A program made the translations under genes and the position numbers. Under the pieces are notes generated by a model. It had not been told where the DNA came from, searched no databases, and worked only from the letters and a program-made list of their open reading frames with translations. This document shows, piece after piece, positions 1 to 9,445 of a stretch of 64,000 nt of DNA. Within the stretch, counting starts at the first letter, position 1; the number at the start of each line of letters is the position of its first letter. Source of the stretch: Kaistella gelatinilytica (lineage in GTDB: Bacteria; Bacteroidota; Bacteroidia; Flavobacteriales; Weeksellaceae); NCBI RefSeq assembly GCF_015679325.1, contig NZ_JADPVI010000001.1:1-64000 (forward strand). The letters run 5' to 3'.

Positions 1-237
1 AAAAATGATATTTTTAAACTTAATTAAAAATATATACTTAATTTTAGTACATCAAATTTGTCTTTTAAACCTTTAAACCTTTAAACTTTAGAAGTTTGAT
101 AATCGTAAAGTACGAACTGAAAAAAAATAAGGATCAACTTTCAAATTAAAATTAATAATTGTCAATCTTCATTCATCAAACACCCATCATCGAACATCCA
201 TCACCTAACACCCATCACCTAACAAACTCTACATATT
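1..237. repeat. vgrG upstream region with short tandem repeats
   Basis: This is the AT-rich leader upstream of vgrG. It holds two small tandem repeats: the 8-mer CTTTAAAC repeated about three times near 64-95, and a C/A-rich unit (ACACCCATCA followed by C-TAAC/GAAC) repeated about three times near 178-226, just before the vgrG start. No coding sequence was recognised. The C-rich tract lies in the probable 5' untranslated region, so it could affect translation, but that is inference. The window starts here, so any upstream T6SS structural genes are not visible. Confidence 0.5.
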
Positions 238-2205
238 ATGGCAAAAACAAACGGAACTTCAACGCCTACTTTCAAGCCGGATAACAGTTCGAAATCAATT
301 TCCGCCAGTCAGATTTTTGGGATCAATCGATTGGTAAAACTTTTGGTGGTGATCGAAGGGAAAGTGATTTCCCATTACAAACATTTTAGTTTGAGCCAAC
401 ACGCGGGGAAACACCATCGTTTTGAGATGGTTTTGGCCTATGATTCCTTAGGAAACAGAGAGAACCATAATTTAGAATCCTCCAATGAGTTTTTAGGAAA
501 AAGACTTACGGTCGTTCAAAAATATAAAGATATTCCAGACAGTCCGGAGAGAACCTTTGTGGGAGTGATCACCGAAGTCGGTTATTTACAGGATCAAAGT
601 GGACTGGGAAATATAGTATTGTCAGGATACAGTCCAACGATACTGCTGGATGCTGCGCCACATACCCAAAGTTTTGGTGGAGCACAATCGGTAAATATGA
701 GCATCATCGCGAATCAACTCATCAAAGAAGGAATAAATACCGGAAGTTATGATGTAAGAGTAGATGCGAATGATTATTCAGAAATTATCTACAGTTCCCA
801 GTATAATGAAACGCATTACAACTATCTCGCAAGAATGGCAGAAGCTTATGGAGAACAGTTTTATTATGATGGCGAAGTCTTGCATTTTGGAAAACTTCCA
901 CCACAGAATCAGCCTTTAAAATTAGTCTATGGCAGTAATGTCAACGATATTAAAATAGAGATTAAAGCCGTTCATACAAAACCTGAGTTTTATGGATATA
1001 ACAGCAGTCAGAACGCTAAACTAACTTCGGGTTCTACGCCGGCAAATCATAAGAGTGATCTCGCCAATATTGCGTATAAAAAGAATGATGCAGACAGTGG
1101 TATCTTTAAAACACCAGCTTTACAGATTGCTCCGATCAGAGCAGTAACCGACAAAGATGTGGTGAATTCACAAACGAGCGCAGCGGGAAGTAAAGCCGTG
1201 GAAGTTTTGCATGTAAGTGGAAGTACAACGATCCCATTTTTATATCCAGGTTGTGTAGCAGATCTGGAAATGCGGAAAGAAGACAGCAACCAAACTTCCT
1301 ATTTTACAAGATTAATGATCATTGAAACGAGCCACGACGTCGATACACTCGGACATTACAAAGGAACTTTCAAAGCCATTGCAAGTGATACTGGCTTTTT
1401 ACCAAAACCGGAGTTTACGATCCCAATCGCACAACCACAATTAGCCACCGTAATCAGTAACACCGATCCAAGCGGACAGGGAAGAGTTACTGTAAAATTC
1501 GACTGGCAGTTGCACGATACGACAGATTTCATCAGAATGATGAGTCCGGATGCAGGTGGAACGGATCAGGTTTCTCAGAATCGTGGTTATGTCGCAATCC
1601 CCGAAGTTGGTGATCAGGTAATGGTTGGTTTTGTACACAATCATCCGGATCGTCCTTTTGTGATGGGTGGAATGTTTCATGGGGGAACTGCTTTGGGTGG
1701 AGGAGCAAACAATCACATGCGATCTATTCAAACGAAGAGTGGTATTAAAGTTTTGATGAATGATAACGAGAAAAGTGTGACGATTCTGGATCCGAGTGGA
1801 AATACTTATTTTATGGATGGAGCGGGAAATATTGAAGTAACGGCTCCAAACAATATGACTTTCACTGCAGGAAAAAACATGACTATTAATGTCGGAGAAA
1901 ATATGACGACTTCTGTTGGCGCCAATCAAAGTGACACAGTCGGGATGAATAAATCCATGAATGTGACGATGAATTCTACCCAAAGCATAGGTGCCATGAA
2001 GATGACTACGGTGGTTGGAGATGCGAGTATGTTTATTACCGGAAAATTAACGGAAATGATTGAGGGTGATGTTCACAGTGAGACGAAAATGGAGAGAAAT
2101 GAAGTAAGTGAAAAAGATATGAATATTCAGTCTAATGAATTTATTCACAAACATGCACAAAAAGAGGTTCAGAATAATAGTGGTGAAAAATCTAAAGCAC
2201 ATTAA
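238..2205 (+). CDS. vgrG: type VI secretion system VgrG spike protein
   Basis: 655 residues. VgrG trimers form the spike at the tip of the contractile T6SS needle and carry effectors. The N-terminal ~390 residues have the gp27-like hub pattern. A gp5-type OB-fold follows at about 395-490, with the typical GYVAIPEVGDQVMVGF stretch and the HNHPDRPFVMGGMFHG signature. The C-terminus (about 540-625) is a beta-helix of short repeats of the form N-M-T-x-x-V/A-G, as in spike needles. The start ATG has no strong Shine-Dalgarno, which is normal for this phylum. The stop is 2 nt before the next gene, so the lipase-like cargo is almost certainly co-transcribed. No extra catalytic domain is fused to the C-terminus, so its toxins are separate proteins. 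The family assignment is firm; the Bacteroidota T6SS subtype is inferred from context. Confidence 0.95.
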   Translation: MAKTNGTSTPTFKPDNSSKSISASQIFGINRLVKLLVVIEGKVISHYKHFSLSQHAGKHHRFEMVLAYDSLGNRENHNLESSNEFLGKRLTVVQKYKDIPDSPERTFVGVITEVGYLQDQSGLGNIVLSGYSPTILLDAAPHTQSFGGAQSVNMSIIANQLIKEGINTGSYDVRVDANDYSEIIYSSQYNETHYNYLARMAEAYGEQFYYDGEVLHFGKLPPQNQPLKLVYGSNVNDIKIEIKAVHTKPEFYGYNSSQNAKLTSGSTPANHKSDLANIAYKKNDADSGIFKTPALQIAPIRAVTDKDVVNSQTSAAGSKAVEVLHVSGSTTIPFLYPGCVADLEMRKEDSNQTSYFTRLMIIETSHDVDTLGHYKGTFKAIASDTGFLPKPEFTIPIAQPQLATVISNTDPSGQGRVTVKFDWQLHDTTDFIRMMSPDAGGTDQVSQNRGYVAIPEVGDQVMVGFVHNHPDRPFVMGGMFHGGTALGGGANNHMRSIQTKSGIKVLMNDNEKSVTILDPSGNTYFMDGAGNIEVTAPNNMTFTAGKNMTINVGENMTTSVGANQSDTVGMNKSMNVTMNSTQSIGAMKMTTVVGDASMFITGKLTEMIEGDVHSETKMERNEVSEKDMNIQSNEFIHKHAQKEVQNNSGEKSKAH

Positions 2206-2207
2206 AC

Positions 2208-3956
2208 ATGAGCAGAACTAGAATTGTAAAAGGGACTTACACGAAAATTTCCGGTGGTGGACATAGTATGTACTGTAAAGAAAATATAAATAGTTCTGCA
2301 GGAAAACAAGTAACTGAAAATGGCTGTGAAAACGGAGTTTTTTATAAAAATCCAGAGACCCCGAAAAAGACAGATAAGGTATATGATGTGGTGATGTTTG
2401 TGGCGGGAACAACAGATCCTCTTAACAAATCTGGCTTAAAACACGAGGCAAACACAGGTTACTGGCGAGATAAAGATGCAAAAAATAATCAAAGTAAAGA
2501 AAGTTTTTGGGCAAAAGTAAAAGAATTGGGACCACAATTTCAAAACTTATATATCGAAGGGAATTTCTACAGTTGGTCAGGCGATAATGATACTAATGAA
2601 CGAAATCTTGCTGCAGAAAGATTATTAGATTTACTTTCACGTGTTTATCATTTTAACAACAATCAAGAAGTAAGTTTACATTTAATTGGGCATTCACATG
2701 GAGGAAATGTGATTAATCAATTTACAGAACTCATTACTAATAAGGCTATGATCGCTAAATCAGAATTTTTAAAAAAACGTAATGTGACTGGATTTCCAGA
2801 ACATTGGAAAATTAAAAGCATTACATATTTATCCACTCCATTTTTTCAAAAAAAACACCAGTTAAATCATGGTAAATTGCATAAGGAATGCAAAATAATA
2901 AATGTGCATAATGGGTATGATCTAACGCAACAGCTTGTAGCAGATTTTAGTTTAGTGAATCTTGAAGGATTAATAAAATCTTTCGCAGTAGATAATTTTG
3001 CTTTGGGTATTAAAATGCTGAAAGAATTTAACATAGATGTAATATTGACCTATGCTAAAAGTTTTATTTGGCAAGATTTTGATAACAGAGCAATTGCGGC
3101 AAGAAAGGAAATGGCGAAAGCTGCAAAAGGGATTAATTTAGTAACTCAGGAATTAATTAAATATATAGATTCAATCAAGATAAATAATTCTAATTTGCAA
3201 AAGGAAAAAGCTTCATTTATTGGTTTTTTAAGAAGTTTTTTGCAGTGGTCTTATGATGTCTATACAAATTATTCAAACGGAAGCAAAAATTACGGAAAAG
3301 CAAAATTTGTTGCAGATTTAAATTTAACTAAGGGAGTAAAAGTTTTAAATATTCTGTTTGCTATTAAAAGTAATCCTAAAGACAGTTATTTGTTGAGTTT
3401 ATTAGGAGGTGTTTTTGGTGAAAATAAAGGTATAACTGACAGTATCGATGAGACATCATGGAATCCTAAAAAACAAACCAAGAAATTATCAATATTAGAT
3501 GTTCCTATCTTTGACAAAGATCCCTACAACACCAGAAGTAAAAAAAGCCAGTTTGATAATTTTTTAAAAGGCGCACAAAATGCTGTACATACTAATAATC
3601 TTGAAGAGATGCTGATGAGATTATTTAGTCAGTTCATCAATCCTGATAGTTTTGCTAGTGTAGTAAAAATTATTGATTATCTTGTAGAACCTTTTGTTTT
3701 TGGTAAACTCGATACTGAAGTGACCATTTTAAGAAAAAATATGGCAATATATTCAGAACTAGTAACCAAATATAATGCACACTTAGTTGCAGAAAAAGAT
3801 AAAAATATAAAAGCGTTGGATCAAAAGCCTGGTTCGGTGGTTTATTTAGCAACAACATCTCATAGCTTAAGCCATACCCAATTTTGGAAAGAAGTGGAAA
3901 ATGGGTTGAAAGCTGCTTTTAGTTCTCCAAAAAGTTCACATTATAAAAAAACATGA
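2208..3956 (+). CDS. putative T6SS lipase-like effector (alpha/beta hydrolase, GHSHGG)
   Basis: 582 residues, beginning 2 nt after vgrG. A hydrolase nucleophile elbow is visible as HLIGHSHGGN, with Ser163 as the likely nucleophile (GxSxG). An earlier beta-strand/oxyanion region is VVMFVAGTTD at about 60-70. A C-terminal HSLSHTQFW segment (about 551-559) could hold the catalytic histidine. The first ~45 residues (KGTYTKISGGGHSMYCKEN type) form a compact N-terminal segment ahead of the hydrolase fold that could be a spike-docking piece; this is inference. There is no signal peptide, consistent with loading on VgrG. Known T6SS lipases attack membrane phospholipids of rival cells, and by analogy this is a candidate phospholipase toxin. 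The next gene overlaps its stop and may be its immunity protein. Substrate and secretion are not shown by sequence. Confidence 0.75.
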   Translation: MSRTRIVKGTYTKISGGGHSMYCKENINSSAGKQVTENGCENGVFYKNPETPKKTDKVYDVVMFVAGTTDPLNKSGLKHEANTGYWRDKDAKNNQSKESFWAKVKELGPQFQNLYIEGNFYSWSGDNDTNERNLAAERLLDLLSRVYHFNNNQEVSLHLIGHSHGGNVINQFTELITNKAMIAKSEFLKKRNVTGFPEHWKIKSITYLSTPFFQKKHQLNHGKLHKECKIINVHNGYDLTQQLVADFSLVNLEGLIKSFAVDNFALGIKMLKEFNIDVILTYAKSFIWQDFDNRAIAARKEMAKAAKGINLVTQELIKYIDSIKINNSNLQKEKASFIGFLRSFLQWSYDVYTNYSNGSKNYGKAKFVADLNLTKGVKVLNILFAIKSNPKDSYLLSLLGGVFGENKGITDSIDETSWNPKKQTKKLSILDVPIFDKDPYNTRSKKSQFDNFLKGAQNAVHTNNLEEMLMRLFSQFINPDSFASVVKIIDYLVEPFVFGKLDTEVTILRKNMAIYSELVTKYNAHLVAEKDKNIKALDQKPGSVVYLATTSHSLSHTQFWKEVENGLKAAFSSPKSSHYKKT

Positions 3957-4294
3957 ATATGAAAAGTGCGCAGTCTTATTTAATTAAATTTTTAATAATT
4001 TTTATCATTTCAACATTAGTTGTCACCCTTTTTTTTATATTTATTTTTAATAGTTCGTCTGCATCAGTCAATATTTCGTCAATATTTAAAATAGTAAAAC
4101 AATTCAGTTTAGTAATTAGCATTCCAACTTCAATAATTTTTTTTTTGATAGACTTTATAATACAAAAAATTAAAATAAAGTGGGTTTTATACCTTGTTAG
4201 AGGTGTTGTCCTTTTTTCTTTACTTTATTTAGTGAGTTTATTTTTCTCTTTGTATTTAATATCAAGCGCATTACTAAATAATCCAGCAACATAG
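3953..4294 (+). CDS. small membrane protein, candidate immunity protein
   Basis: 113 residues. It overlaps the lipase-like gene by 4 nt (ATGA), which implies translational coupling. Three or four hydrophobic segments are visible at about 9-32, 46-67 and 78-105, with few charged residues. No family is recognised. Its position directly behind a toxin-like cargo gene and its tight coupling are typical of immunity proteins for membrane-acting effectors, so it may protect the producer's own envelope. That role is inference from position only. The base composition is very AT-rich even for this window. Confidence 0.6.
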   Translation: MNMKSAQSYLIKFLIIFIISTLVVTLFFIFIFNSSSASVNISSIFKIVKQFSLVISIPTSIIFFLIDFIIQKIKIKWVLYLVRGVVLFSLLYLVSLFFSLYLISSALLNNPAT

Positions 4295-4401
4295 TAGATT
4301 GAATGCTGTTTACTTTAATAGAACCAATTTTTACTTTTTAAAAATTAATGTTTTTAAAAGAATAATGAGCAATTTAATAACTAATCTTGACTATTTAATA
4401 T

Positions 4402-5010
4402 ATGAGAAAACTAATTCCTTTAATTTTTATAATTTTAATTGTAGGCAAATCACAGTTTTTTGCCCAAAGCACAAAAAGTAAAGATGCTTTTAATGAGATA
4501 GTTAACGATGTCGAGGGAGATTTAAATAAAGACAACCTCCCGGATAAAATTATTGCTGCAACTAACAACACAGATGAAATCAGACCCTTTAGATTCCAAA
4601 TATTTATTTCTCGGCCAAATACCAAGAAACTTAAATTAGTAGTTTCCACAACCAAACTTTTTGAAAGTCAGTATCCTTACGAAAAAGGTAGGGAAGAAAG
4701 AAATTTTCGCATACCTGATTTTTTTATTGAAAATGGGAAACTAACGATACTGACAGATGTCAAAGAACTTCACAGCCGTTATATTTTCAGATTTAAGGAT
4801 GGTAATTTTGAATTGACTAACATTTCGAGAGTTATTCGTGTTGGAAATGAAACTACAACTCAAACTGAAATTAATTTACTGAGCGGAAGCAAAGAAGTTT
4901 ATGATGAAGATTTTAGCCCAGGAAGAAAATATAAAATCAAACAAAAAACTAAGCCTAAAACTTTGCCCAAAATACAGGATTTGACGTTTTCTGATTTGGA
5001 AAGATATTAA
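4402..5010 (+). CDS. secreted protein of unknown function with a calcium-loop-like motif
   Basis: 202 residues with an N-terminal signal peptide (about 1-22, ending FFAQS). Residues 38-50 read GDLNKDNLPDKII, an EF-hand-like D-x-N-x-D-x-x-x-D loop as found in FG-GAP and VCBS repeats. The rest is predicted beta-rich with no recognised catalytic motif. It lies 108 nt after the membrane protein and before the LysM-like gene, inside the T6SS cargo island, so it may be an accessory or immunity periplasmic protein. Function is unknown. Confidence 0.6.
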   Translation: MRKLIPLIFIILIVGKSQFFAQSTKSKDAFNEIVNDVEGDLNKDNLPDKIIAATNNTDEIRPFRFQIFISRPNTKKLKLVVSTTKLFESQYPYEKGREERNFRIPDFFIENGKLTILTDVKELHSRYIFRFKDGNFELTNISRVIRVGNETTTQTEINLLSGSKEVYDEDFSPGRKYKIKQKTKPKTLPKIQDLTFSDLERY

Positions 5011-5074
5011 TTAGTAGTATAAAAAAAATTGAGATTATAAAAATATTTTAATTCAAAGTTCTAAATTGAAATCA

Positions 5075-6058
5075 ATGACAAAGGAAGAACCAAAATATAT
5101 AAAATTAAGAACAGAAGGAATTTTCAATCTTCAAAACACAGCTAAAGAATTTAATCTAACTTCTGCAGAATTAGTGGCGTTTCACAATCAATATTGCGGC
5201 ATTCACGAGTTACTTCCCTTGTCTCTTCCAAAATACGTAGAATATATTTATTTACCACCAAAGAATTTTCTGGAAAGAGACATCAAACTTTTAAAAAGCG
5301 CAAATCTTCAAATCCCAAAAATAAAAAGTGAAAAAACATATGGCGTAGTTCTCAATTTTCTACCAAAAGAACTCTCGATCCACTATAAAATTAAAGTTAT
5401 AAGAACTGGAGAAATTATCGAAATAATAAAAGAAAAAACTTACGTAAATAACTTGGAAATTGATCAAACGATTGAGCAGTTATTTGAAAAAGCAGAACAG
5501 GTTTTATATCCTCTAAAAATTTCAACAGATATTAATGGAGGTTTAAGTAAAATTTTAAACAGCAGCGAGATCAATGATCGTTGGAAAAGAGAAGCTGAAT
5601 CTCAGCTAAGAAAATATTATCAGTCAGAAACCGGGGAAGAGATCATCAATAAACTGGATCAGGCATTTTCAGATATAAATAAAAAGCGGGATATGTTTGA
5701 TAGAAATCTGTTTTACAAACTTTTTTTTCTACCCATTTATCAAAGTTATCAAAATTTTAAAAAAGATGATTATTTAAGCATTTATTTTGCAGGAATTTCT
5801 CAGGAAATAAGCTACAGGATTGAATATGACTTACAAAAAGAATTTACAAGAGGTGATAAAATAGCTTTAAATGTGACCGGAAAGGAAGAAGAAAATATTT
5901 TTAATAGAAACAGAGAAAAAGGGGAAATCGATTTGCTGTATAAATTGCATAAGGAAACCCATGAGATTTTTTCTATTACCGGAAGTATTTCCGCATTTGA
6001 AGACGGTTTAGAATGTAAAATAGATTTTGAATTGTACGAATTAAAAAATTCTCAGTAA
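5075..6058 (+). CDS. LysM-like protein of T6SS cassette A
   Basis: 327 residues from the ATG chosen here; a TTG 9 nt upstream (5066) is an alternative start. The first ~50 residues resemble a LysM repeat: a polar strand, then LQNTAKEFNLTSAELVAFHN, then a YIYLPP strand. The remainder is unassigned and ends in a beta-rich region. It is clearly paralogous to the protein at 19155-20198: same length, the same LysM-like start, a shared VLYPLKIS/VLYPLQIS motif near residue 145-165 and a shared central helical region. In both cassettes it sits directly upstream of the DUF4280 tip gene and the giant effector, so a role in effector loading or as an adaptor/chaperone is plausible. Binding of peptidoglycan is also possible but unshown. 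It has no signal peptide. Confidence 0.75.
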   Translation: MTKEEPKYIKLRTEGIFNLQNTAKEFNLTSAELVAFHNQYCGIHELLPLSLPKYVEYIYLPPKNFLERDIKLLKSANLQIPKIKSEKTYGVVLNFLPKELSIHYKIKVIRTGEIIEIIKEKTYVNNLEIDQTIEQLFEKAEQVLYPLKISTDINGGLSKILNSSEINDRWKREAESQLRKYYQSETGEEIINKLDQAFSDINKKRDMFDRNLFYKLFFLPIYQSYQNFKKDDYLSIYFAGISQEISYRIEYDLQKEFTRGDKIALNVTGKEEENIFNRNREKGEIDLLYKLHKETHEIFSITGSISAFEDGLECKIDFELYELKNSQ

Positions 6059-6085
6059 ATTTAGTAAATAATTAAAGACGCAAAA

Positions 6086-6568
6086 ATGAGTGAAAAACAT
6101 TTAGTTTGCCAAGGCGCCATTTGCCTCTGCAATTTTGGAACAACTCCGGATAAACTTAAGGTGCTGACGCAGAAAAAACGCTTTATCAACGATAAAGAAG
6201 GAAGTACAAAACTCATGGCTACAAATATGGATATTGGTGCTGCAACTTTCGAAAAAAACACTTTTGGTCCCTGCAAGATGCAACCTACGCCCGGCGGATT
6301 TAAACCTTGTCAAATTATCGTTACTGCTTGGACCGGTTTTTATGAAAAAATTACTTTAGAAGATAACAGCGGAAAAGCTTTATTAGAAGACAGTAAAGCA
6401 ACGTGCCCAATTGGAGGTCCAGATTGTATAAAGATTATTGATCATGGACAAACGGCTGAGGTTACTGCAAAAAATGTGGAAAACGCGGATAAGGAAGTTT
6501 TGGCGGAGTTGATACCATTTGTGAATGTAAATAAAAAGGTGAAAAAGTATATACCAATCAATAAATAA
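6086..6568 (+). CDS. DUF4280 PAAR-like spike tip protein, cassette A
   Basis: 160 residues, matching the DUF4280 family, a PAAR-like fold that sharpens the VgrG spike and couples effectors to it. Diagnostic features are the opening HLVCQGAICLCNFG segment with several cysteines, the block THETFEKNTFGPC-like (here GAATFEKNTFGPCK, about residues 52-65), WTGFYEKITL, and a closing CPIGGPDCIKIIDHGQ. The paired cysteines probably coordinate metal, as in PAAR tips. The gene is 28 nt after the LysM-like gene and 8 nt before the giant effector, implying one transcript. It is paralogous to 20229-20720. Confidence 0.85.
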   Translation: MSEKHLVCQGAICLCNFGTTPDKLKVLTQKKRFINDKEGSTKLMATNMDIGAATFEKNTFGPCKMQPTPGGFKPCQIIVTAWTGFYEKITLEDNSGKALLEDSKATCPIGGPDCIKIIDHGQTAEVTAKNVENADKEVLAELIPFVNVNKKVKKYIPINK

Positions 6569-6576
6569 CATTTTTT

Positions 6577-9444
6577 ATGAGTAATAAAACGCCTTTAAAA
6601 ATACATTTAGAACTTGGGTCAGGACAAATTCTTAATAAAGAAATTGGTTGGCTATCAATCCCTTCAGCAGGAAAAATAAAAGTTTCTATTTTAGAATATT
6701 ATGAAGAAAAGAAAAAAAATAAGGATCAGATTTTAGATTTACAACAAAAGAAAATTAGTTTACATGATGATTTAATAAAAGATGAAAAAAAATGGTCAGA
6801 TCTTGCTAATAAACGTTTTAATGAAGGTGGTGATTGGCAGTCTTTTGTAGATGAAAATGGAAAAAAAATTTCTAAAGCTCAAGGAAATCTAAATGCAAAT
6901 ATAAAGCAGGGAAGAGCAGATTATAAAAAAAATGAAGCTGCTCTACAAGCAAAAATAGATGCACTAAAATCAGATATAAAAAAAACGGCAAAAAACTATG
7001 AATCTGTCCGATGGGTTTGGCAACTTATCGGAAGCGATAGACCAAACTTAACAAAAGAGAGTTTTAATGAAGCAATTGTGAGTGGTATTCCAGAAATGGA
7101 GCTTTCCTTTGACGATTTTTTGGAAGGTGGTGGCGCAGCCTATCTCGAACCTTTTTGGGACGGTGAAATTCCGACAGGTAAATATCCAAATGGTATAATT
7201 ATCAATTGTTTGGGTAAAAAACCTCAAATCTTAATGGCTGATTGGCGCGATGCCGAAGACAATGAAATTACAAAACCTGTCAAATTTGGATCGACCGTTT
7301 ATCTAAATGTTTATAGTGAAGCGTTATATGGGAATAATATATATGTACAACTGTTAGATAGAGATAAAGTCGTTCGGGTTCTTAGTTTGGGTTTTACCAA
7401 CGCAGATGATAAACTATTTGCTTCAGACTATCTCAATAATGAGATAAAAGTTGAAGATCGAGAAGAAAAAGATATAAAGGAAACAAAGAGCCAATTTGAA
7501 CGCGCTATTACAGTTCATTCAACAAAAAAATATCCTAAAGGTGCTAAAATTGGTAAATTAGTTGAGGATGATGGAAATAATAAGGATAAGAAAATAACCT
7601 TAATACCAAATGTTCAAAAATGTAAGTTTCCTGTTTTCATTGATCCTTTCTGGAAAATTTCGGGTGGAGATGAATTGGAAATATATCCGGAGATAGAAAA
7701 CGGACGAATCCCAAGTGGTAAAAAAACACTTTCAACAGCAATTTTGCAGGTAAAAGATAGCGGTATTTTGGTTGGCGAGAATATTAGTAAATCTAATCAG
7801 GTTGTAGTTTTAAGTAATGTGGAAACTGATATGAATTTTTTTCACCATTGTAAATACACTTATATCGATGCGAAATTTAGAAAAGATGACGGTCATATTT
7901 TCGACATTAATAATCCTAATAAACGCTTTTTAAAAAAAATTGATTATTATGTTGTCGCTGGTGATAAAAAAGAAGAAAATTATACCATTACTTTTGAAAT
8001 ACCCGACCTAAAAACTGAGGATTGTGTTTTTGAACATGATCCGAAAAAAGACCACGCGTTTAACGCCATACTTGTAGCGGATAAATCAAAATTTATTAAT
8101 CTAAATGCTACCAATACCAAAATTAGTTTTGATGTAAAATATCCAAAGCCATCAAGACTAGAAGGGGAAAGCATGATTCAAGAGAAAAATGTGAAACCTT
8201 TACATTATGCGCTAAGTATGAACTCTTGCGCTGTTTCACTTCCTATTGATCTCTATGTTTATCCCGACGTTTACTATGAATTGGGTTTTAAATTTATGAC
8301 AAGTAATCCATTTTATGTAGGACAGACTAAATCTTACAATGAAAGAAAATATATGGGAAATTGGGGTTTTTTCGATAAAAGAACCAATAAAAATATACGG
8401 AAAGAGCAAACAAGCCAGCGGAAGAAAAACTACAAAAATGAAAAGCAGGAAGTAGGTGAGGGAAAACTGAAATATGATAACTTTGAGGCATTTTTAGAAT
8501 ATGGCTACAATGATGTAAAAGAAAGCAATCTCACCATTGACGGAGAGAATCCTGTTCTTAGTATCATTGATTCTACAATGTGGATTATCAACACCTTGGG
8601 AAAGTTAAGTTTTGATAAAGAGGCAGATGAAGCTAAAGCAGAAAATGATAAAAAGAGACCGGGACAGGTAAAAGATAGAAATAAAAAGCGAAATAAATAC
8701 TTAGCAAGTAAAGGCAAAACTTTAAGTAAAATCCCTTTTAAAGTAGAAATAGGACAGCCCACATTTGCCGGTTCTGTAAAATGGCATTATGACCAGAGTG
8801 AAAAAAATGCGGGAGAAATTGGTACCCTCTATGAAGTAAATTTTAAAGCTGATCCTTTAATAAGCATAAAGGGTAGTTTGGATTTGCTTTTCGTTGCTAC
8901 CAAAATACCTTATGTGGGACAGGCATTAAAAGCGATAACATTTGCCGCAGATACAGTAGGATCTTCAGATGATTTTTGGAATGAAATTGTAGATTTTTTT
9001 GGCGGTGGAGATGATTATAAAATACAAATTGATATTGATTATTATCTTGATCTTTTTATTGAAGGTGAGTTTAAAATAGAAGCAACAGCATTAGGCTTTC
9101 ACACCATCGACCGTTTTCGAAAAGGAAAAATAGAACCCGTTGCGGAAATAAAAGTTGGCATTGAGTGTGGTGGGAGTTTAACTGCTAAATTTGGAAATAT
9201 TTATTCACTTGAGGCACAGTTCGAAGGGAAAGCAGAAGCAGTGTGGCAGATCAAAAACGATGAAGAGACAAAAAAGTTATCATGCAAATATCAAGGTATT
9301 TATGCAACAATAAAATCTAGAGTTGAAATTGATGGAAAAAGAACTGGAAACGATAGTAGAACCTCAAATAAAAATAAATCTAATCCAGAAGAAAAAAAAT
9401 TTCTATTACATGATGGCTTTTCTTATGAATTTAAATTAGATTAA
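6577..9444 (+). CDS. giant putative T6SS effector, cassette A
   Basis: 955 residues. No catalytic domain was recognised. The N-terminal ~35-140 is rich in K/E/D heptads and probably coiled coil. A beta-rich middle follows, with strands of the type FGSTVYLNVYSEALYGNNIYVQLLDRD-like (residues ~240-270). The C-terminal third has a hydrophobic helical pair at about 767-795 (ending KAITFAADTVG) and then an amphipathic beta region (about 810-930) with alternating polar/apolar residues. The C-terminal third is homologous in layout to effector B at 20732-23572, while the N-terminal halves differ. That suggests a shared toxin or membrane-insertion module with swapped front ends. There is no signal peptide, as expected for cargo loaded on a tip. 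Directly behind it (1 nt gap) is a lipoprotein, a candidate immunity protein. A pore-forming role is inference. Confidence 0.7.
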   Translation: MSNKTPLKIHLELGSGQILNKEIGWLSIPSAGKIKVSILEYYEEKKKNKDQILDLQQKKISLHDDLIKDEKKWSDLANKRFNEGGDWQSFVDENGKKISKAQGNLNANIKQGRADYKKNEAALQAKIDALKSDIKKTAKNYESVRWVWQLIGSDRPNLTKESFNEAIVSGIPEMELSFDDFLEGGGAAYLEPFWDGEIPTGKYPNGIIINCLGKKPQILMADWRDAEDNEITKPVKFGSTVYLNVYSEALYGNNIYVQLLDRDKVVRVLSLGFTNADDKLFASDYLNNEIKVEDREEKDIKETKSQFERAITVHSTKKYPKGAKIGKLVEDDGNNKDKKITLIPNVQKCKFPVFIDPFWKISGGDELEIYPEIENGRIPSGKKTLSTAILQVKDSGILVGENISKSNQVVVLSNVETDMNFFHHCKYTYIDAKFRKDDGHIFDINNPNKRFLKKIDYYVVAGDKKEENYTITFEIPDLKTEDCVFEHDPKKDHAFNAILVADKSKFINLNATNTKISFDVKYPKPSRLEGESMIQEKNVKPLHYALSMNSCAVSLPIDLYVYPDVYYELGFKFMTSNPFYVGQTKSYNERKYMGNWGFFDKRTNKNIRKEQTSQRKKNYKNEKQEVGEGKLKYDNFEAFLEYGYNDVKESNLTIDGENPVLSIIDSTMWIINTLGKLSFDKEADEAKAENDKKRPGQVKDRNKKRNKYLASKGKTLSKIPFKVEIGQPTFAGSVKWHYDQSEKNAGEIGTLYEVNFKADPLISIKGSLDLLFVATKIPYVGQALKAITFAADTVGSSDDFWNEIVDFFGGGDDYKIQIDIDYYLDLFIEGEFKIEATALGFHTIDRFRKGKIEPVAEIKVGIECGGSLTAKFGNIYSLEAQFEGKAEAVWQIKNDEETKKLSCKYQGIYATIKSRVEIDGKRTGNDSRTSNKNKSNPEEKKFLLHDGFSYEFKLD

Positions 9445-9445
9445 A

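Noticed and set aside
1441-1983. 180-codon antisense frame inside vgrG
   Set aside because: Shadow frame of the conserved vgrG coding sequence; the His/Ser-rich product has no motif or start signal.
4299-4481. 60-codon plus-strand frame after the candidate immunity gene
   Set aside because: It overlaps the better-supported secreted protein (4402-5010), and its composition is A/T drift without a motif.
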